NCBI RefSeq assembly: GCF_918741295.1
Contig: NZ_CAKKNB010000004.1
Span: forward strand, 186,001-250,000
Direction: 5' to 3'
Origin: Aquabacterium sp. CECT 9606
GTDB lineage: Bacteria > Pseudomonadota > Gammaproteobacteria > Burkholderiales > Burkholderiaceae_C
DNA: 64,000 nt
Part shown: piece by piece, positions 9,590 to 17,994 of the stretch
Layout of the letters: each line of letters opens with the position of its first letter
Position numbering within the stretch: the first letter of the stretch is position 1
Translations under genes and position numbers: made by a program
The notes under the pieces: model-generated
Seen by the model: only the letters and a program-made list of their open reading frames with translations
The model's database searches: none
Told to the model about the DNA's origin: nothing

Positions 9590-10181
9590 ACCCCACCTGG
9601 GCACCGTGCTGGTGGTGGACGATGCCGTCGACACCTTGCGCATGCTGTGCGATGCGCTGGCCAACGAGGGCTACACCGTGCTGGTGGCCCGCGATGGCCA
9701 GCAGGCGCTGGACCGCCTGTCGCTGATCCTGCCCGATGCCATCCTGCTGGACGCGGTGATGCCGGGCCTGTCGGGCTTTGACACTTGCCGTCGGATCAAG
9801 GCCCACGAGGTCTGGTGCAAGATCCCGGTGATCTTCATGACCGGCCTGTCTGAGACCGCCGACGTGGTGGCGGGGTTTGACGCCGGTGGCGTGGACTACG
9901 TGGTCAAGCCTGTGCGCATCGAAGAGGTGTTGGCCCGCCTGGCCACGCACCTGCGCAACGCCTGGGGCACGCGCCCGCGACTGGACCTGGCCGCGCTAAC
10001 CCCGCGCGAAACCGAGGTGTTGTCCTGGCTGGCCAAGGGCAAGACCAACCGCGACATCGCCGAGATCCTGGGCCTGAGCCACCGCACGGTGAACAAGCAC
10101 CTGGAGCACATCTTTGAAAAGCTGGGGGTGGAGACGCGCGCGGCCGCGGCGGCCTTGGCCAGCCGCGCGGTGCTGGCCTGA
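9573..10181 (+). CDS. LuxR-type response regulator, partner of the permease-kinase
   Basis: DNA-binding response regulator of the NarL/FixJ type, about 202 residues. The receiver starts TVLVVDDAVDTLRML with acceptor Asp in DAILLDAVMPGLSG, and has the Lys of VDYVVKPV. The C-terminal LuxR helix-turn-helix is LTPRETEVLSWLAKGKTN...LGLSHRTVNKHLEHIF. The ATG at 9573 has GAGG nine bases upstream and overlaps the kinase stop by 17 bp, indicating translational coupling. It is probably phosphorylated by the kinase encoded just upstream and likely acts on the neighbouring importer operon. Confidence 0.93.
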   Translation: MSPKPEPHLGTVLVVDDAVDTLRMLCDALANEGYTVLVARDGQQALDRLSLILPDAILLDAVMPGLSGFDTCRRIKAHEVWCKIPVIFMTGLSETADVVAGFDAGGVDYVVKPVRIEEVLARLATHLRNAWGTRPRLDLAALTPRETEVLSWLAKGKTNRDIAEILGLSHRTVNKHLEHIFEKLGVETRAAAAALASRAVLA

Positions 10182-10200
10182 TCCACGCGCCCATCCACCA

Positions 10201-10929
10201 TCACCAGATCACCAGGTTGTTGGTGAGGAAGCGCTGCAGCCAATTGCGTGAGCCGGCATCCGACACGTCACCCTGGCCGCCCACCTCGAAGCGCGCGTTC
10301 AGCACGTCTTCGGAGGCGACGATGTTGCCCGCCTTGACGGTTTTGGGGTTGACCACGCCATGGAAGCGCAGGTTGCTGGTGCCGCCATTGAGGGTGATGC
10401 TGCGCTCGCCTGCCACCAACAGGTGCCCGTTGGGCAGCACGTTGATGACCGATGCCGTGAGCAGTGCATTGAAGGTGCCGGCGTTGTCGGTCGTGCCCTT
10501 GCCCTTGTAGGCGTCGCTGCCGGCCGCGCTGGCGTCCACGTTCAACACCCGGTCGATGAAGCCGCCATTGGGGTTCGCGGTGCCGGGCCCCTTGGTGCTG
10601 ACCTTGTTCTCGCGGCTGGTGCTGGTGTTGACCTTGCTCGTCGCTGCGAATTTTTCAGCGATGTCGATTTTCAAGGTGTCGCCGACGTACCGGGGTTTTC
10701 GGTCGCCCGAGAAGAGCGATGTGGCGTCCATGCCCGCCTGGAACAAAGATCCGGTATTGATCTTCTCGATGTAGGCAGGTGTTTCCTGGGGCGCTGTCGA
10801 CATGGGCAAGTTGGCAAATGGCGACGTCGAACTGCAGCCGAGCAAGGTATTCAGACAGGGCAGGGCCACGGCGCAGACGGTGATCCGGCGCCGAATCGAC
10901 ATTTGGGAGGTATTGAATTTCATATTCAT
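10201..10929 (-). CDS. flgH: FlgH-like flagellar L-ring lipoprotein, isolated copy
   Basis: Outer-membrane lipoprotein of the FlgH family (flagellar L-ring), 242 residues. The lipobox is LLGC at about residue 32. Family features are SLFSGDRKPRYVGDTLKI, the VLPNGHLLVAGERSITLN strand pair, LRFHGVVNPKTV and the C-terminal NWLQRFL. An AAGGAA lies before the ATG ending at 10929. No other basal-body gene adjoins it; instead it is third in a small unit after an unknown gene and another lipoprotein gene. It may be the cell's only FlgH or a diverged second copy working elsewhere. The family call is good, the role less certain. Confidence 0.8.
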   Translation of the reverse strand: MNMKFNTSQMSIRRRITVCAVALPCLNTLLGCSSTSPFANLPMSTAPQETPAYIEKINTGSLFQAGMDATSLFSGDRKPRYVGDTLKIDIAEKFAATSKVNTSTSRENKVSTKGPGTANPNGGFIDRVLNVDASAAGSDAYKGKGTTDNAGTFNALLTASVINVLPNGHLLVAGERSITLNGGTSNLRFHGVVNPKTVKAGNIVASEDVLNARFEVGGQGDVSDAGSRNWLQRFLTNNLVIW

Positions 10930-10933
10930 GGTG

Positions 10934-11494
10934 TTATTCCTTGATATTCTCGTCGCCCGTGATCAGGGCCTGCACCACCGGGGCCAGTTTGGCGCGGGTG
11001 CTGGCCCATTTTCCAATCCCGAATGGGCCGCCGGGGTCATAATGGCTGCTGGCCAATATCTGTTCGCTGCCATTCCACAAGGTCAGGGTGGCTTGCTGGA
11101 TATAAGGTTTGTAATCGCCCCCCAAGGGTGGAATATCCAAACCCGTGTAGGCGCTGTACCGAAGCCAGAATTTGCACAGGCCGGTGGCCGACCGTGTCTC
11201 ATATACCCGGCTTTCCACGCGCTGGGCTTTGAGTTCAATCTGCAGCGCCGGCAAGATGTCGGGCACCTGGGTGTTGGGGTTGAACTCGATGCACACGCTG
11301 CGCACTGGCGGGTGCAGGTGGTAGACCGTGTTGATGGCCTTGCCAGGCGCCGCCGTGCTCACAGCAGCGGTGACCGTGGCGCCCGAAGCCTTGGCCAGCT
11401 CCCACAGCGGATGGGGGCTGAACACCGAGCAGGCCGTGAGCAGCGGCGACGACAGCGTCAAGGCTGCCAGGATGGACAAGGGGCGGGCGTACAT
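10934..11494 (-). CDS. Small lipoprotein, resembles Sbal_3080 family
   Basis: Predicted lipoprotein of 186 residues with a signal peptide MYARPLSILAALTL and lipobox LTAC. After the signal it has an Ala/Thr-rich linker, a conserved-looking VCIEFNPNTQV segment with a cysteine, a second cysteine in GLCKFWLRY, a strand TLTLWNGSEQILASSHY and the ending KLAPVVQALI. This pattern recalls the Sbal_3080 family of small lipoproteins of unknown function; that match is from memory and not checked. It lies four bases before the flgH-like gene and 10 bp after the upstream unknown gene, so it is probably co-transcribed. The ATG at 11494 is chosen because it begins the signal peptide. Confidence 0.75.
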   Translation of the reverse strand: MYARPLSILAALTLSSPLLTACSVFSPHPLWELAKASGATVTAAVSTAAPGKAINTVYHLHPPVRSVCIEFNPNTQVPDILPALQIELKAQRVESRVYETRSATGLCKFWLRYSAYTGLDIPPLGGDYKPYIQQATLTLWNGSEQILASSHYDPGGPFGIGKWASTRAKLAPVVQALITGDENIKE

Positions 11495-11504
11495 GTTCGG
11501 CGCC

Positions 11505-11978
11505 TCAGACGATCTTGTTGAAGGCCGTGACGCCGGCGATGACGGCGTGCCCCACGTAGCTCTCGGCCGAGTCAATGGCGCTGCTCACGGCGTCCGCCAC
11601 GGTGGAGGCGCCTTCCGAGATGGCTTCGCCCGCCTCTGACAACTCTTTGCCGATGTAGCGCGCGGCGGCCTTGACCTCATTGACGCCGTCCTGCGCGGCG
11701 TCTTCCACCGTGTCGATGGCTTTGCTCACGAAGGAGGTGGTGGCGTGCAGGGCGGAGTCGGCCGCGTGGTAGGCATCGCGGGACACCTTGGCCAGTTCCG
11801 AGAGCCCTTCCTGGCTGATGGCGCACACGGCGCTGGCGGTCGGTGCGCTGGCCGCTGCGGCTGCCGACAGGGCACTGGACATCATCGGACCAAACGAGCT
11901 TGAATCACCGGTTTTGCTGGCGGCGTTGACCGTGGAGGCGGCGCTGGGGCGCACCGAATAATTGCTGATGCCATTCAT
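11505..11978 (-). CDS. Small Ala/Ser-rich protein of unknown function
   Basis: A 157-residue protein I do not recognise. The first 60 residues are Ser/Ala-rich and low in complexity; the rest is a likely amphipathic helix with regularly spaced Ala and Val (SKAIDTVEDAAQDGVNEVKAA, EAISEGASTVADAVSSAI), a style seen in apolipoprotein- or late-embryogenesis-like helices. No signal peptide. The ATG has GGAG seven bases upstream, supporting it as a real gene. It heads the unit leading to the lipoprotein and FlgH-like genes and is divergent from an OmpR-type regulator. Confidence 0.7.
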   Translation of the reverse strand: MNGISNYSVRPSAASTVNAASKTGDSSSFGPMMSSALSAAAAASAPTASAVCAISQEGLSELAKVSRDAYHAADSALHATTSFVSKAIDTVEDAAQDGVNEVKAAARYIGKELSEAGEAISEGASTVADAVSSAIDSAESYVGHAVIAGVTAFNKIV

Positions 11979-12414
11979 TTCAAAACTCCGATAGGTGGAT
12001 GAGGTGAATGAATGCTAGGTGCCGAAATAATCCCCGTTCTTTCAATCTGGCCTCGGAAACGGCGGTATTTGGCCGCCGCCTTACCGTGGTGCTACACCCA
12101 TATCACAAACCACTCATAAATAGAGGCCAACCTCATGCGCGCCTCACCTCGCGTCACAATGTGATGATTTTGTGTTGAAGTTGAAATGTGGGTTCAGATC
12201 AATTTTGTGAAGTTGGGTTCGCTTTCGAAAAGTTATGTTAAATCGGGTAAGCGGCCGGTGCGCTCATTCAATATGGGTAAACTGTGTTTTTCCCTGGCGT
12301 GAAAATGTCATGAACCACATTGGCCAATAAAGACCTCCCGCCATGACCTTATGGGCAGATCAAGGCGCCGACCCCATCTCTAGGATGCGGTTTCCTTCCC
12401 AACGCAGTACCACG
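11979..12414. other. 436-bp noncoding divergent promoter region
   Basis: No coding sequence is seen here. The stretch 12100-12345 is richer in A and T than its surroundings, as expected for two divergent promoters. It holds a small palindrome, TCACA-A-TGTGA (12154-12164). No convincing -35/-10 pair or sigma-28 site could be assigned by eye. Confidence 0.6.
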
Positions 12415-13134
12415 ATGGACAACGATCGGCCTTATCACTTGTACCTTGTGGAAGACGATCTGGCGCTGCAGGACATGCTGTCCAGTTACCTGGGCAAGCA
12501 AGGTTTCGCCGTCACAACCATGACGAAGGCCGAAGAAATGCTGCAGCGCGTGTCCGAGACGCGCCCCGACCTGATCCTGATGGACATCGGCCTGCCAGGC
12601 CTGGACGGGCTGGACGCTTGCCGACGCCTGCGGGCCGGTGGTCACGACATGCCCGTGATGTTGGTCACCGCGCGCAATGATGAAATCGACCGCGTGCTGG
12701 GCCTGGAAATGGGCGCCGACGACTACCTCAGCAAACCTTTTTCGACCCGCGAGTTGCTGGCCCGCGTGCGCGCCCTGTTGCGCCGGACAGCCCGGCAGGG
12801 GCCCGTGAACGGGGGCTCCACCATCGATCCCGATGCCACCGTGCGCATTGGCGAACACAGCTTTGTGGCCGCCTCACGCAGCCTGCAGCGCCATGGCGAG
12901 ATGCGCATCCTCAGCACTGTCGAGTACGCCATCCTGGCCGAATTGGTGCTCAATCCCCACGCCGCCATCACCCGTGAACGCCTGCTGCAGGTGTCGCATC
13001 CGAAGACAGGCGACGTGACCTTGCGTTCGGTTGACGCGTCCATCGTGCGTTTGCGCAAAACGCTGGAGCCCGAGCCTTCGCGCCCGCGCTACATCCAGAC
13101 GGTCAGGGGCCACGGCTATGTCTTCGTCCCTTAA
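12415..13134 (+). CDS. OmpR-family response regulator
   Basis: Two-domain response regulator of 239 residues. The receiver has LYLVEDDLALQDML, acceptor Asp in LILMDIGLPG, the Thr of MLVTARND and the Lys of YLSKPF. The C-terminal winged helix includes STVEYAILAELV, NPHAAITRERLL and the ending PRYIQTVRGHGYVF, which define the OmpR/PhoB class. In-frame ATGs also exist at 12343 and 12385; none has a strong ribosome-binding site, and 12415 fits the usual family N-terminus best. The stop overlaps the start of a histidine kinase gene by 17 bp. It is divergent from the lipoprotein/FlgH-like unit and may control it. Confidence 0.93.
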   Translation: MDNDRPYHLYLVEDDLALQDMLSSYLGKQGFAVTTMTKAEEMLQRVSETRPDLILMDIGLPGLDGLDACRRLRAGGHDMPVMLVTARNDEIDRVLGLEMGADDYLSKPFSTRELLARVRALLRRTARQGPVNGGSTIDPDATVRIGEHSFVAASRSLQRHGEMRILSTVEYAILAELVLNPHAAITRERLLQVSHPKTGDVTLRSVDASIVRLRKTLEPEPSRPRYIQTVRGHGYVFVP

Positions 13135-13774
13135 GGCCGACATGCCCGCTGGCATCAAGCTGCTGGCCGGCATCGCCCACGACCTGCGCACGCCGCTGGC
13201 GCGCCTGCGCCTGCGTGCCGAGCTGGACTGCCCCGAAGAAGTCTCTCGCGCCATGGAGGAGGACTTCCAGACGGTCACGCACCTCATCGACCAGATTCTG
13301 GGCTACGCGCAGGGCTGCATCGCGCCATCGTCCCAGGGCTTCGGTTCCTTGCATGAACTGGTGCGCCGTGGGGTGTCGTCGTACCGACAGGTTCAGTCCG
13401 ATGTCGGCCTGGGGCCTTTGGAAGCCCGTGATGTGGTCGTGCCCTGCTTGCCCCTGCAGCGGGTGCTGGCCAATCTGGTTGACAACGCGCTGGCCCACGG
13501 CGCGGCGCCGGTTTGGGTCGAAGTGCAGGCTGATGCGGCAGGCGTGGCGCTGCTGGTTTTCGACCATGGGCCGGGTCTTTCGCATGAACAACTGCTCAAG
13601 GCCACTCAGCCTTTCGTTCAGCTTGGCATGCAGGCCTCACCCACGCAGACGCTCAGGCGATGTGGGCTGGGCTTGGCCATCGTGGCCCAGATCGCCCAAC
13701 AGCTGGGGGGCAGCGTGGTTCTCAAGCCGTTCAACGGCACCCGCTCGGGCATCGGGGTTCACATCCCGGGGTGA
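13118..13774 (+). CDS. Minimal histidine kinase without sensor or membrane segment
   Basis: A 218-residue protein consisting only of a HisKA helix pair and an HATPase domain. The acceptor His is in AGIAHDLRTPLARL, about residue 25; the N box is VLANLVDNALAHGA, G1 is FDHGPGL and G2 is RCGLGLAIV. There is no transmembrane segment, HAMP or PAS domain, so the protein should be cytosolic and take its input from another protein or be a truncated kinase. Its frame overlaps the regulator gene upstream by 17 bp and, at its 3' end, the convergent M50 protease gene by 16 bp. The catalytic core looks intact. Confidence 0.88.
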   Translation: MSSSLKADMPAGIKLLAGIAHDLRTPLARLRLRAELDCPEEVSRAMEEDFQTVTHLIDQILGYAQGCIAPSSQGFGSLHELVRRGVSSYRQVQSDVGLGPLEARDVVVPCLPLQRVLANLVDNALAHGAAPVWVEVQADAAGVALLVFDHGPGLSHEQLLKATQPFVQLGMQASPTQTLRRCGLGLAIVAQIAQQLGGSVVLKPFNGTRSGIGVHIPG

Positions 13775-14496
13775 ACCTGGCCCATCTTCAGCAACTCATG
13801 CACGTCATGCGTCATCACGGCCAGGAACACCAGCAGGCCCAGGTAGGCCGTGCCATAGACCCAGCGCGTCTGCGGTGAGGCGCGGTAGTAGTCGGCGTGG
13901 ACGGGGTCTTCAGCCTTGAACTTCCAGGCCTTGAACACTTGCGGTGCCGCCAGCAAGGCCACGATCAGCAGCACCGGGTTGGGGTTCAGCCAGAACAGGC
14001 CGACCAGGATGGGCGCGCCCAGCAACCACAGCTTGGGCGACAACACAGCCGTGATGCGCCCACCATCCAGCGGCGACAGCGGGATCAGGTTGAACAGGTT
14101 CAAGAAGAAGCCCGCGTAGGACACCGCCAGCAGCCACATCAACGCCGGCCCACCATCGCGTGCCACGGCATAGCAGGCCAGGGCGCCCAGGCTGCCGATC
14201 AAGGGGCCGCCCAGGCCCACATACGCCTCGGTCTCGGCGTTGTGTGGCATGTCTTTCATCTCGATCCACGCGCCCAGAAAAGGGATGAAGGTGGGCGCGC
14301 CGACCTTCAAGCCGCGTTGGCGCGCAGCGATGAAATGACCCATCTCGTGTACGAACAGCAGGCCCACAAAGCCGACGGCATAGCGCCAGCCGTAGATCCA
14401 GGCGTACACCCCCACCGACAGCAGCATGGTGCCGCCCGTGATCAACAGCTTGCTGAACTTCAGCGCGCCGAACAGCAGCAGCAACCACTTGATCAT
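13759..14496 (-). CDS. Site-2 protease family (M50) membrane metalloprotease
   Basis: Polytopic inner-membrane protein of 245 residues in peptidase family M50. The zinc site HEMGH is at residues 50-54, inside the second hydrophobic segment, and the third ligand is in NLIPLSPLDGGR (Asp144). This is the short SpoIVFB/Rv-like form without PDZ or CBS domains. The substrate is unknown; such proteins cleave membrane segments of signalling proteins or remnants. The start overlaps the purN stop by 4 bp, so the two genes are coupled, with purN first. Confidence 0.9.
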   Translation of the reverse strand: MIKWLLLLFGALKFSKLLITGGTMLLSVGVYAWIYGWRYAVGFVGLLFVHEMGHFIAARQRGLKVGAPTFIPFLGAWIEMKDMPHNAETEAYVGLGGPLIGSLGALACYAVARDGGPALMWLLAVSYAGFFLNLFNLIPLSPLDGGRITAVLSPKLWLLGAPILVGLFWLNPNPVLLIVALLAAPQVFKAWKFKAEDPVHADYYRASPQTRWVYGTAYLGLLVFLAVMTHDVHELLKMGQVHPGM

Positions 14497-15143
14497 GGCG
14501 AGGTGGTTGTCGCGGCAGCCACCACCAGTTGCGCTTCGCCCTCGGTCTGCACCACCTGGTGGCCATCGACCTTCAAGCGGCCTTCCACGAACCAGCGCAC
14601 GGCGCGTGGGTAGACCGCGTGCTCCTGCTTGAGCACCCGCGCCGACAAGCTCTCGGGCGTGTCGCCAACCAGCACGGGCACCGCAGCTTGCGCCACGATG
14701 GGGCCGTGGTCCAGCTCCGGCGTCACGAAATGCACCGTGGCACCGGCCAGCTTGCAGCCCGCCTCAATGGCGCGCTGGTGCGTGTGCAAGCCCGGAAACG
14801 CTGGCAACAGCGAGGGGTGGATGTTCAGCATGCGCCCCTCGAAGTGCCGCACAAAGCCCTCGGTCAGGATGCGCATGAAACCGGCCAGCACCACCAGGTC
14901 GGGTGCGAAGCCATCGATGGTGCGTGCCAGCTCGGCGTCAAAGGCCTCGCGGGTGTCGAACTGGCGGTGGTCCACCGACGCCGTGGCAATGCCCCGGTCG
15001 GCCGCGAAGCGCAGGCCCGTGGCCTCGGCTTTGTTGCTGATCACGGCGGCAATGCGCGCCGACCAGTGCTCCGAGGCACAGGCCTCGACGATGGCTTCCA
15101 TGTTGGAGCCGCGTCCGGAAATCAGGATGACGATGTTTTTCAT
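14493..15143 (-). CDS. purN: Phosphoribosylglycinamide formyltransferase PurN
   Basis: Transfers the formyl group from 10-formyl-tetrahydrofolate to GAR, third step of purine synthesis. The protein has 216 residues. The N-terminus NIVILISGRGSNMEAI binds GAR phosphate; NIHPSLLPAFPGLHTHQRA contains the catalytic Asn and His, and TPELDHGPIVAQ carries the catalytic Asp. The usual start MKNIVIL (ATG ending at 15143) is preferred over the longer frame. It overlaps the M50 protease gene by 4 bp and is divergent from trpS. Confidence 0.97.
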   Translation of the reverse strand: MKNIVILISGRGSNMEAIVEACASEHWSARIAAVISNKAEATGLRFAADRGIATASVDHRQFDTREAFDAELARTIDGFAPDLVVLAGFMRILTEGFVRHFEGRMLNIHPSLLPAFPGLHTHQRAIEAGCKLAGATVHFVTPELDHGPIVAQAAVPVLVGDTPESLSARVLKQEHAVYPRAVRWFVEGRLKVDGHQVVQTEGEAQLVVAAATTTSP

Positions 15144-15235
15144 GCGGCGTAGAGTGTAGCGGGGGCGCTTGGAAGAGGGGCCTTCTACAATGCGCCTCTT
15201 TCCTGCCACCACGCAACCGCCCACCCGAGCCAGCC

Positions 15236-16543
15236 ATGACCGAACGCGTTCTCACCGGCATCACGACCACCGGCACCCCGCACCTTGGCAACTACGTCGG
15301 GGCCATCCGACCGGCCATTGCGGCCAGCCGTGAGGCCGGCGTTGAAAGCTTTTTCTTCCTGGCCGATTACCACGCGCTGATCAAGTGCGACGACCCGGCC
15401 CGCATCGAGCGCTCGCGCATCGAAATCGCGGCCAGCTGGCTGGCGGCCGGCCTGGACCCGGAGCGCGTTACCTTTTACCGCCAGAGCGACATCCCCGAAA
15501 CGACTGAACTGACCTGGCTGCTGACCTGCGTGACCGCCAAGGGCCAGATGAACCGCGCCCACGCCTACAAGGCATCGGTCGATGCCAACGAAGCCGCGGG
15601 CGAGGAGCCCGATGCCGGCATCACCATGGGCCTGTTCAGCTACCCCATCCTGATGGCGGCCGACATCTTGCTGTTCAACGCCCACCGCGTGCCCGTGGGC
15701 CGCGACCAGGTGCAGCACATCGAGATGGCCCGCGACGTGGCCCAGCGTTTCAACCATGTCTTTGGGGCCGGCAAGGACTTGTTCGTGCTGCCGCAAGCCG
15801 AGATCGAAGAGACCGTGGCCACCTTGCCTGGCCTGGATGGCCGCAAGATGTCCAAGAGCTACGACAACACCGTGCCCTTGTTCCAGGGTGGTCCCAAGGC
15901 TTTGAAGGACGCGGTTGCGCGCATCGTCACCGATTCCCGATTGCCTGGCGAGCCGAAAGACCCCGAGGGTGCGCACCTGGTGACCATCCACGATGCCTTC
16001 GCCAATGATGCACAACGTGCCAGCTTCCACGCCGACCTGCGCGCTGGCCTGGCTTGGGGCGAGGCCAAGCAGCGCGTGGTCGATCTGATCGAAGCCCATG
16101 TGGGCCCCATGCGCGAGAAGTACGAGCACTTGATGGCTCACCCCGAGCAGATCGAAGAGATTTTGTTGCTGGGTGCCCGCAAGGCCCGCGCCGTGGCCAC
16201 ACCCTTCCTCGCCGAGTTGCGCAATGCGGTGGGCCTGCGCAAGATGGTGGCCGTGGCGGCCCCCAAAGCCCAGGCCGCCCAGGCCAGCAAAGCGGCCGTG
16301 CCGGTGTTCAAGCAATACCGCGAGGCCGATGGCCAGTTCTACTTCAAGCTCACCACGGCCGATGGCGGCGTGCTGCTGCAAAGCCAGGCCTTTGCCGAGG
16401 GGCGCGAAGCAGGCACTTGGGTCAAGCGCTTCAAGCAGGAGGGCGTGCAGGCCTTGGCTGGCGCACCGGTGGCCCTGGCCGCTGGCGTGGCCCAGGCCGA
16501 CGTTGAAGCCGCCTTGGCCGCACTGCTCGCGGCGCAGGAGTAA
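15236..16543 (+). CDS. trpS: Tryptophan-tRNA ligase TrpS
   Basis: Class I aminoacyl-tRNA synthetase charging tRNA-Trp, 435 residues. The HIGH-like motif is TPHLGN at residues 14-19 and the KMSKS motif is at 204-208. The tryptophan-site block includes SYPILMAADILLF and GRDQVQHIEMARD. The C-terminus extends about 90 residues past the common core (after LRNAVGLRKM) with an Ala/Lys linker and a small domain beginning FKQYREADGQFYFKL; this longer form is usual in Burkholderiales. Followed 8 bp later by a DUF3717-DUF1289 gene. Confidence 0.97.
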   Translation: MTERVLTGITTTGTPHLGNYVGAIRPAIAASREAGVESFFFLADYHALIKCDDPARIERSRIEIAASWLAAGLDPERVTFYRQSDIPETTELTWLLTCVTAKGQMNRAHAYKASVDANEAAGEEPDAGITMGLFSYPILMAADILLFNAHRVPVGRDQVQHIEMARDVAQRFNHVFGAGKDLFVLPQAEIEETVATLPGLDGRKMSKSYDNTVPLFQGGPKALKDAVARIVTDSRLPGEPKDPEGAHLVTIHDAFANDAQRASFHADLRAGLAWGEAKQRVVDLIEAHVGPMREKYEHLMAHPEQIEEILLLGARKARAVATPFLAELRNAVGLRKMVAVAAPKAQAAQASKAAVPVFKQYREADGQFYFKLTTADGGVLLQSQAFAEGREAGTWVKRFKQEGVQALAGAPVALAAGVAQADVEAALAALLAAQE

Positions 16544-16551
16544 ACGCCACC

Positions 16552-17007
16552 ATGGCTGGCATCCACATCACGGACATCGAATCGGCGATCAACTGGTGGC
16601 GCGAGCGCAGCCCGTCCGTGGACGGCATCCAGTCATGTCCGCAAGTGGGTGCGCTGGCCGAGGTATACGCCTTGATGGTGTATTACCGCGAACCCTCGTG
16701 CGACGAAGCGACCATGCCCCCCAAGGCCAAGCAGGCCTGGCTGGCATGGTACGAAACCACGCCCGACACGCCCTGCATCGCCATCTGCTCGACCAGCCAG
16801 GGCGATGACATCTGCAAAGGCTGTGGCCGCACCTTTGACGAGGTGCAGTTGTGGCCCGAGATGACCCCCGGTGAAAAACGCGGCACCTGGCGCCGCATCA
16901 CCATGGAATCCAGCGCCTGGCGTTTCAACCGCTATTCAGAGCGGGCCCGCGAAGGGGTGGCGGTCTCGCCCGCACCAGCTGAAGATGGCAGTGGTCAGAC
17001 GACCTGA
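16552..17007 (+). CDS. DUF3717 and DUF1289 domain protein
   Basis: Small protein of 151 residues joining two short domains. Residues 1-60 (ITDIESAINWWRERSP...EVYALMVY) match the DUF3717 pattern; residues about 72-125 match DUF1289, with TPCIAICSTSQGDDICKGC and RTFDEVQLWPEMT, four cysteines likely forming a metal-binding knuckle. The function is unknown. The gene is 8 bp after trpS and probably in the same transcript. Its 3' end overlaps the convergent gene by 13 bp. Confidence 0.88.
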   Translation: MAGIHITDIESAINWWRERSPSVDGIQSCPQVGALAEVYALMVYYREPSCDEATMPPKAKQAWLAWYETTPDTPCIAICSTSQGDDICKGCGRTFDEVQLWPEMTPGEKRGTWRRITMESSAWRFNRYSERAREGVAVSPAPAEDGSGQTT

Positions 17008-17759
17008 TTGACGCCGGCCCTGGCGCCTGCTTTCTTGGCCGGTTTGAAAACGGCCTTCCACAAGAAGGGCCAGATCGCCCACAAAAACATGCCCAGGTCG
17101 GCGCGGCCAATGCACGGCAGCTCGGTGCCGCGCTGCCAGTTCGGGTTGAGCTGTTCAAAGAAAGCCACGTCGGGCTCGCGCGCCCTCAGCGCGTCATCGA
17201 TGCCGGCCACATCCTGCTTCAGGCAATTGGCGTTGTCGCCAAAATCCAGCGTCATCAACTCGCGGTCCAGCTTGCCGGGGAAGAGCGCATCGCAGTAGTT
17301 GATCACCAGCGCCTTCAGCCGTGGGTTGTCTTGCCCGCGCTTGGGGTAATGCTCTGGAAAGTTCTTGGACAGCAGCAGATAGGTCTTGTAGCCCTTGGAG
17401 ATCAGCAGCCAGTATTGGCGCGAGAAAGGGCGCTTGAGGGCCTCGGTGAACAGTTTGAGCGCGAACGCGGTCTGCAGGCTGCGCGAGCCCCAGTAGGCCT
17501 TCTCGATGATGGTGTCACCGCTGAACAGGCCGCGCACGGTGCGCCCCTGGTGCTGGAACTCGTGGATGCCCAGCGTTGAAAAGCCCACGATCTCGTCGGT
17601 GGATTTCTTGCGGACCAGGAACACACCGTCCTTGCGGCTCAGGTCGCTCATGAAGGTGTCCATGGGTCCATTGGCGTAGTTGGCCGAGAAGATGGCGTGC
17701 ATCCGCATGATGTCGAACACGCTGAGGGACCGTACTTTTTGGTAATGGGTGCTGAGCAT
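16995..17759 (-). CDS. GNAT-like protein of unknown function
   Basis: A 254-residue protein with a weak N-acyltransferase (GNAT) look: an N-terminal region KVRSLSVFDIMRMHAIFSANYAN, then FLVRKKSTDEIVGFSTLGIHEF as the beta2-beta4 strands and GLFSGDTIIEKAYWGSRSLQTAF near the acyl-CoA loop. The C-terminus has a hydrophobic patch MFLWAIWPFLW and a basic tail. I do not recognise a specific family and its substrate is unknown. The start is placed at ATG 17759 (MLSTHYQKV) because upstream residues look noncoding; no strong ribosome-binding site is visible. Confidence 0.65.
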   Translation of the reverse strand: MLSTHYQKVRSLSVFDIMRMHAIFSANYANGPMDTFMSDLSRKDGVFLVRKKSTDEIVGFSTLGIHEFQHQGRTVRGLFSGDTIIEKAYWGSRSLQTAFALKLFTEALKRPFSRQYWLLISKGYKTYLLLSKNFPEHYPKRGQDNPRLKALVINYCDALFPGKLDRELMTLDFGDNANCLKQDVAGIDDALRAREPDVAFFEQLNPNWQRGTELPCIGRADLGMFLWAIWPFLWKAVFKPAKKAGARAGVNQVV

Positions 17760-17994
17760 TGAGGCCGATCTCGGGCAGCTTTGTGTGATGTTTTTCGCGC
17801 CCCGGCCATTGTGAGAAGCACCGTTTGCATCGCCTGCGAGGGCGAACCCTTGATTGGCCAAGCTACCCCCTTGCTTGAGGGGTGATCGTTTGAAACAAGC
17901 ATCAATTCTCTCTAAGTGTTTGCGATGGCGATGTTTGAAATTGGTGTTTTGGCACTGCGACTAAAATCCGCCGCACAAGTTACCCAGGGCCCCA

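Noticed and set aside
8003-9664. Long minus-strand open frame of 553 codons opposite the permease-kinase gene
   Set aside because: Composition is Gln/His/Gly/Ala-rich shadow sequence expected opposite a GC-rich gene; it matches no family and lies wholly within a well-supported gene.
12154-12164. TCACA-A-TGTGA as a CRP/FNR-type site
   Set aside because: The half-sites are in the wrong order and spacing for CRP or FNR.
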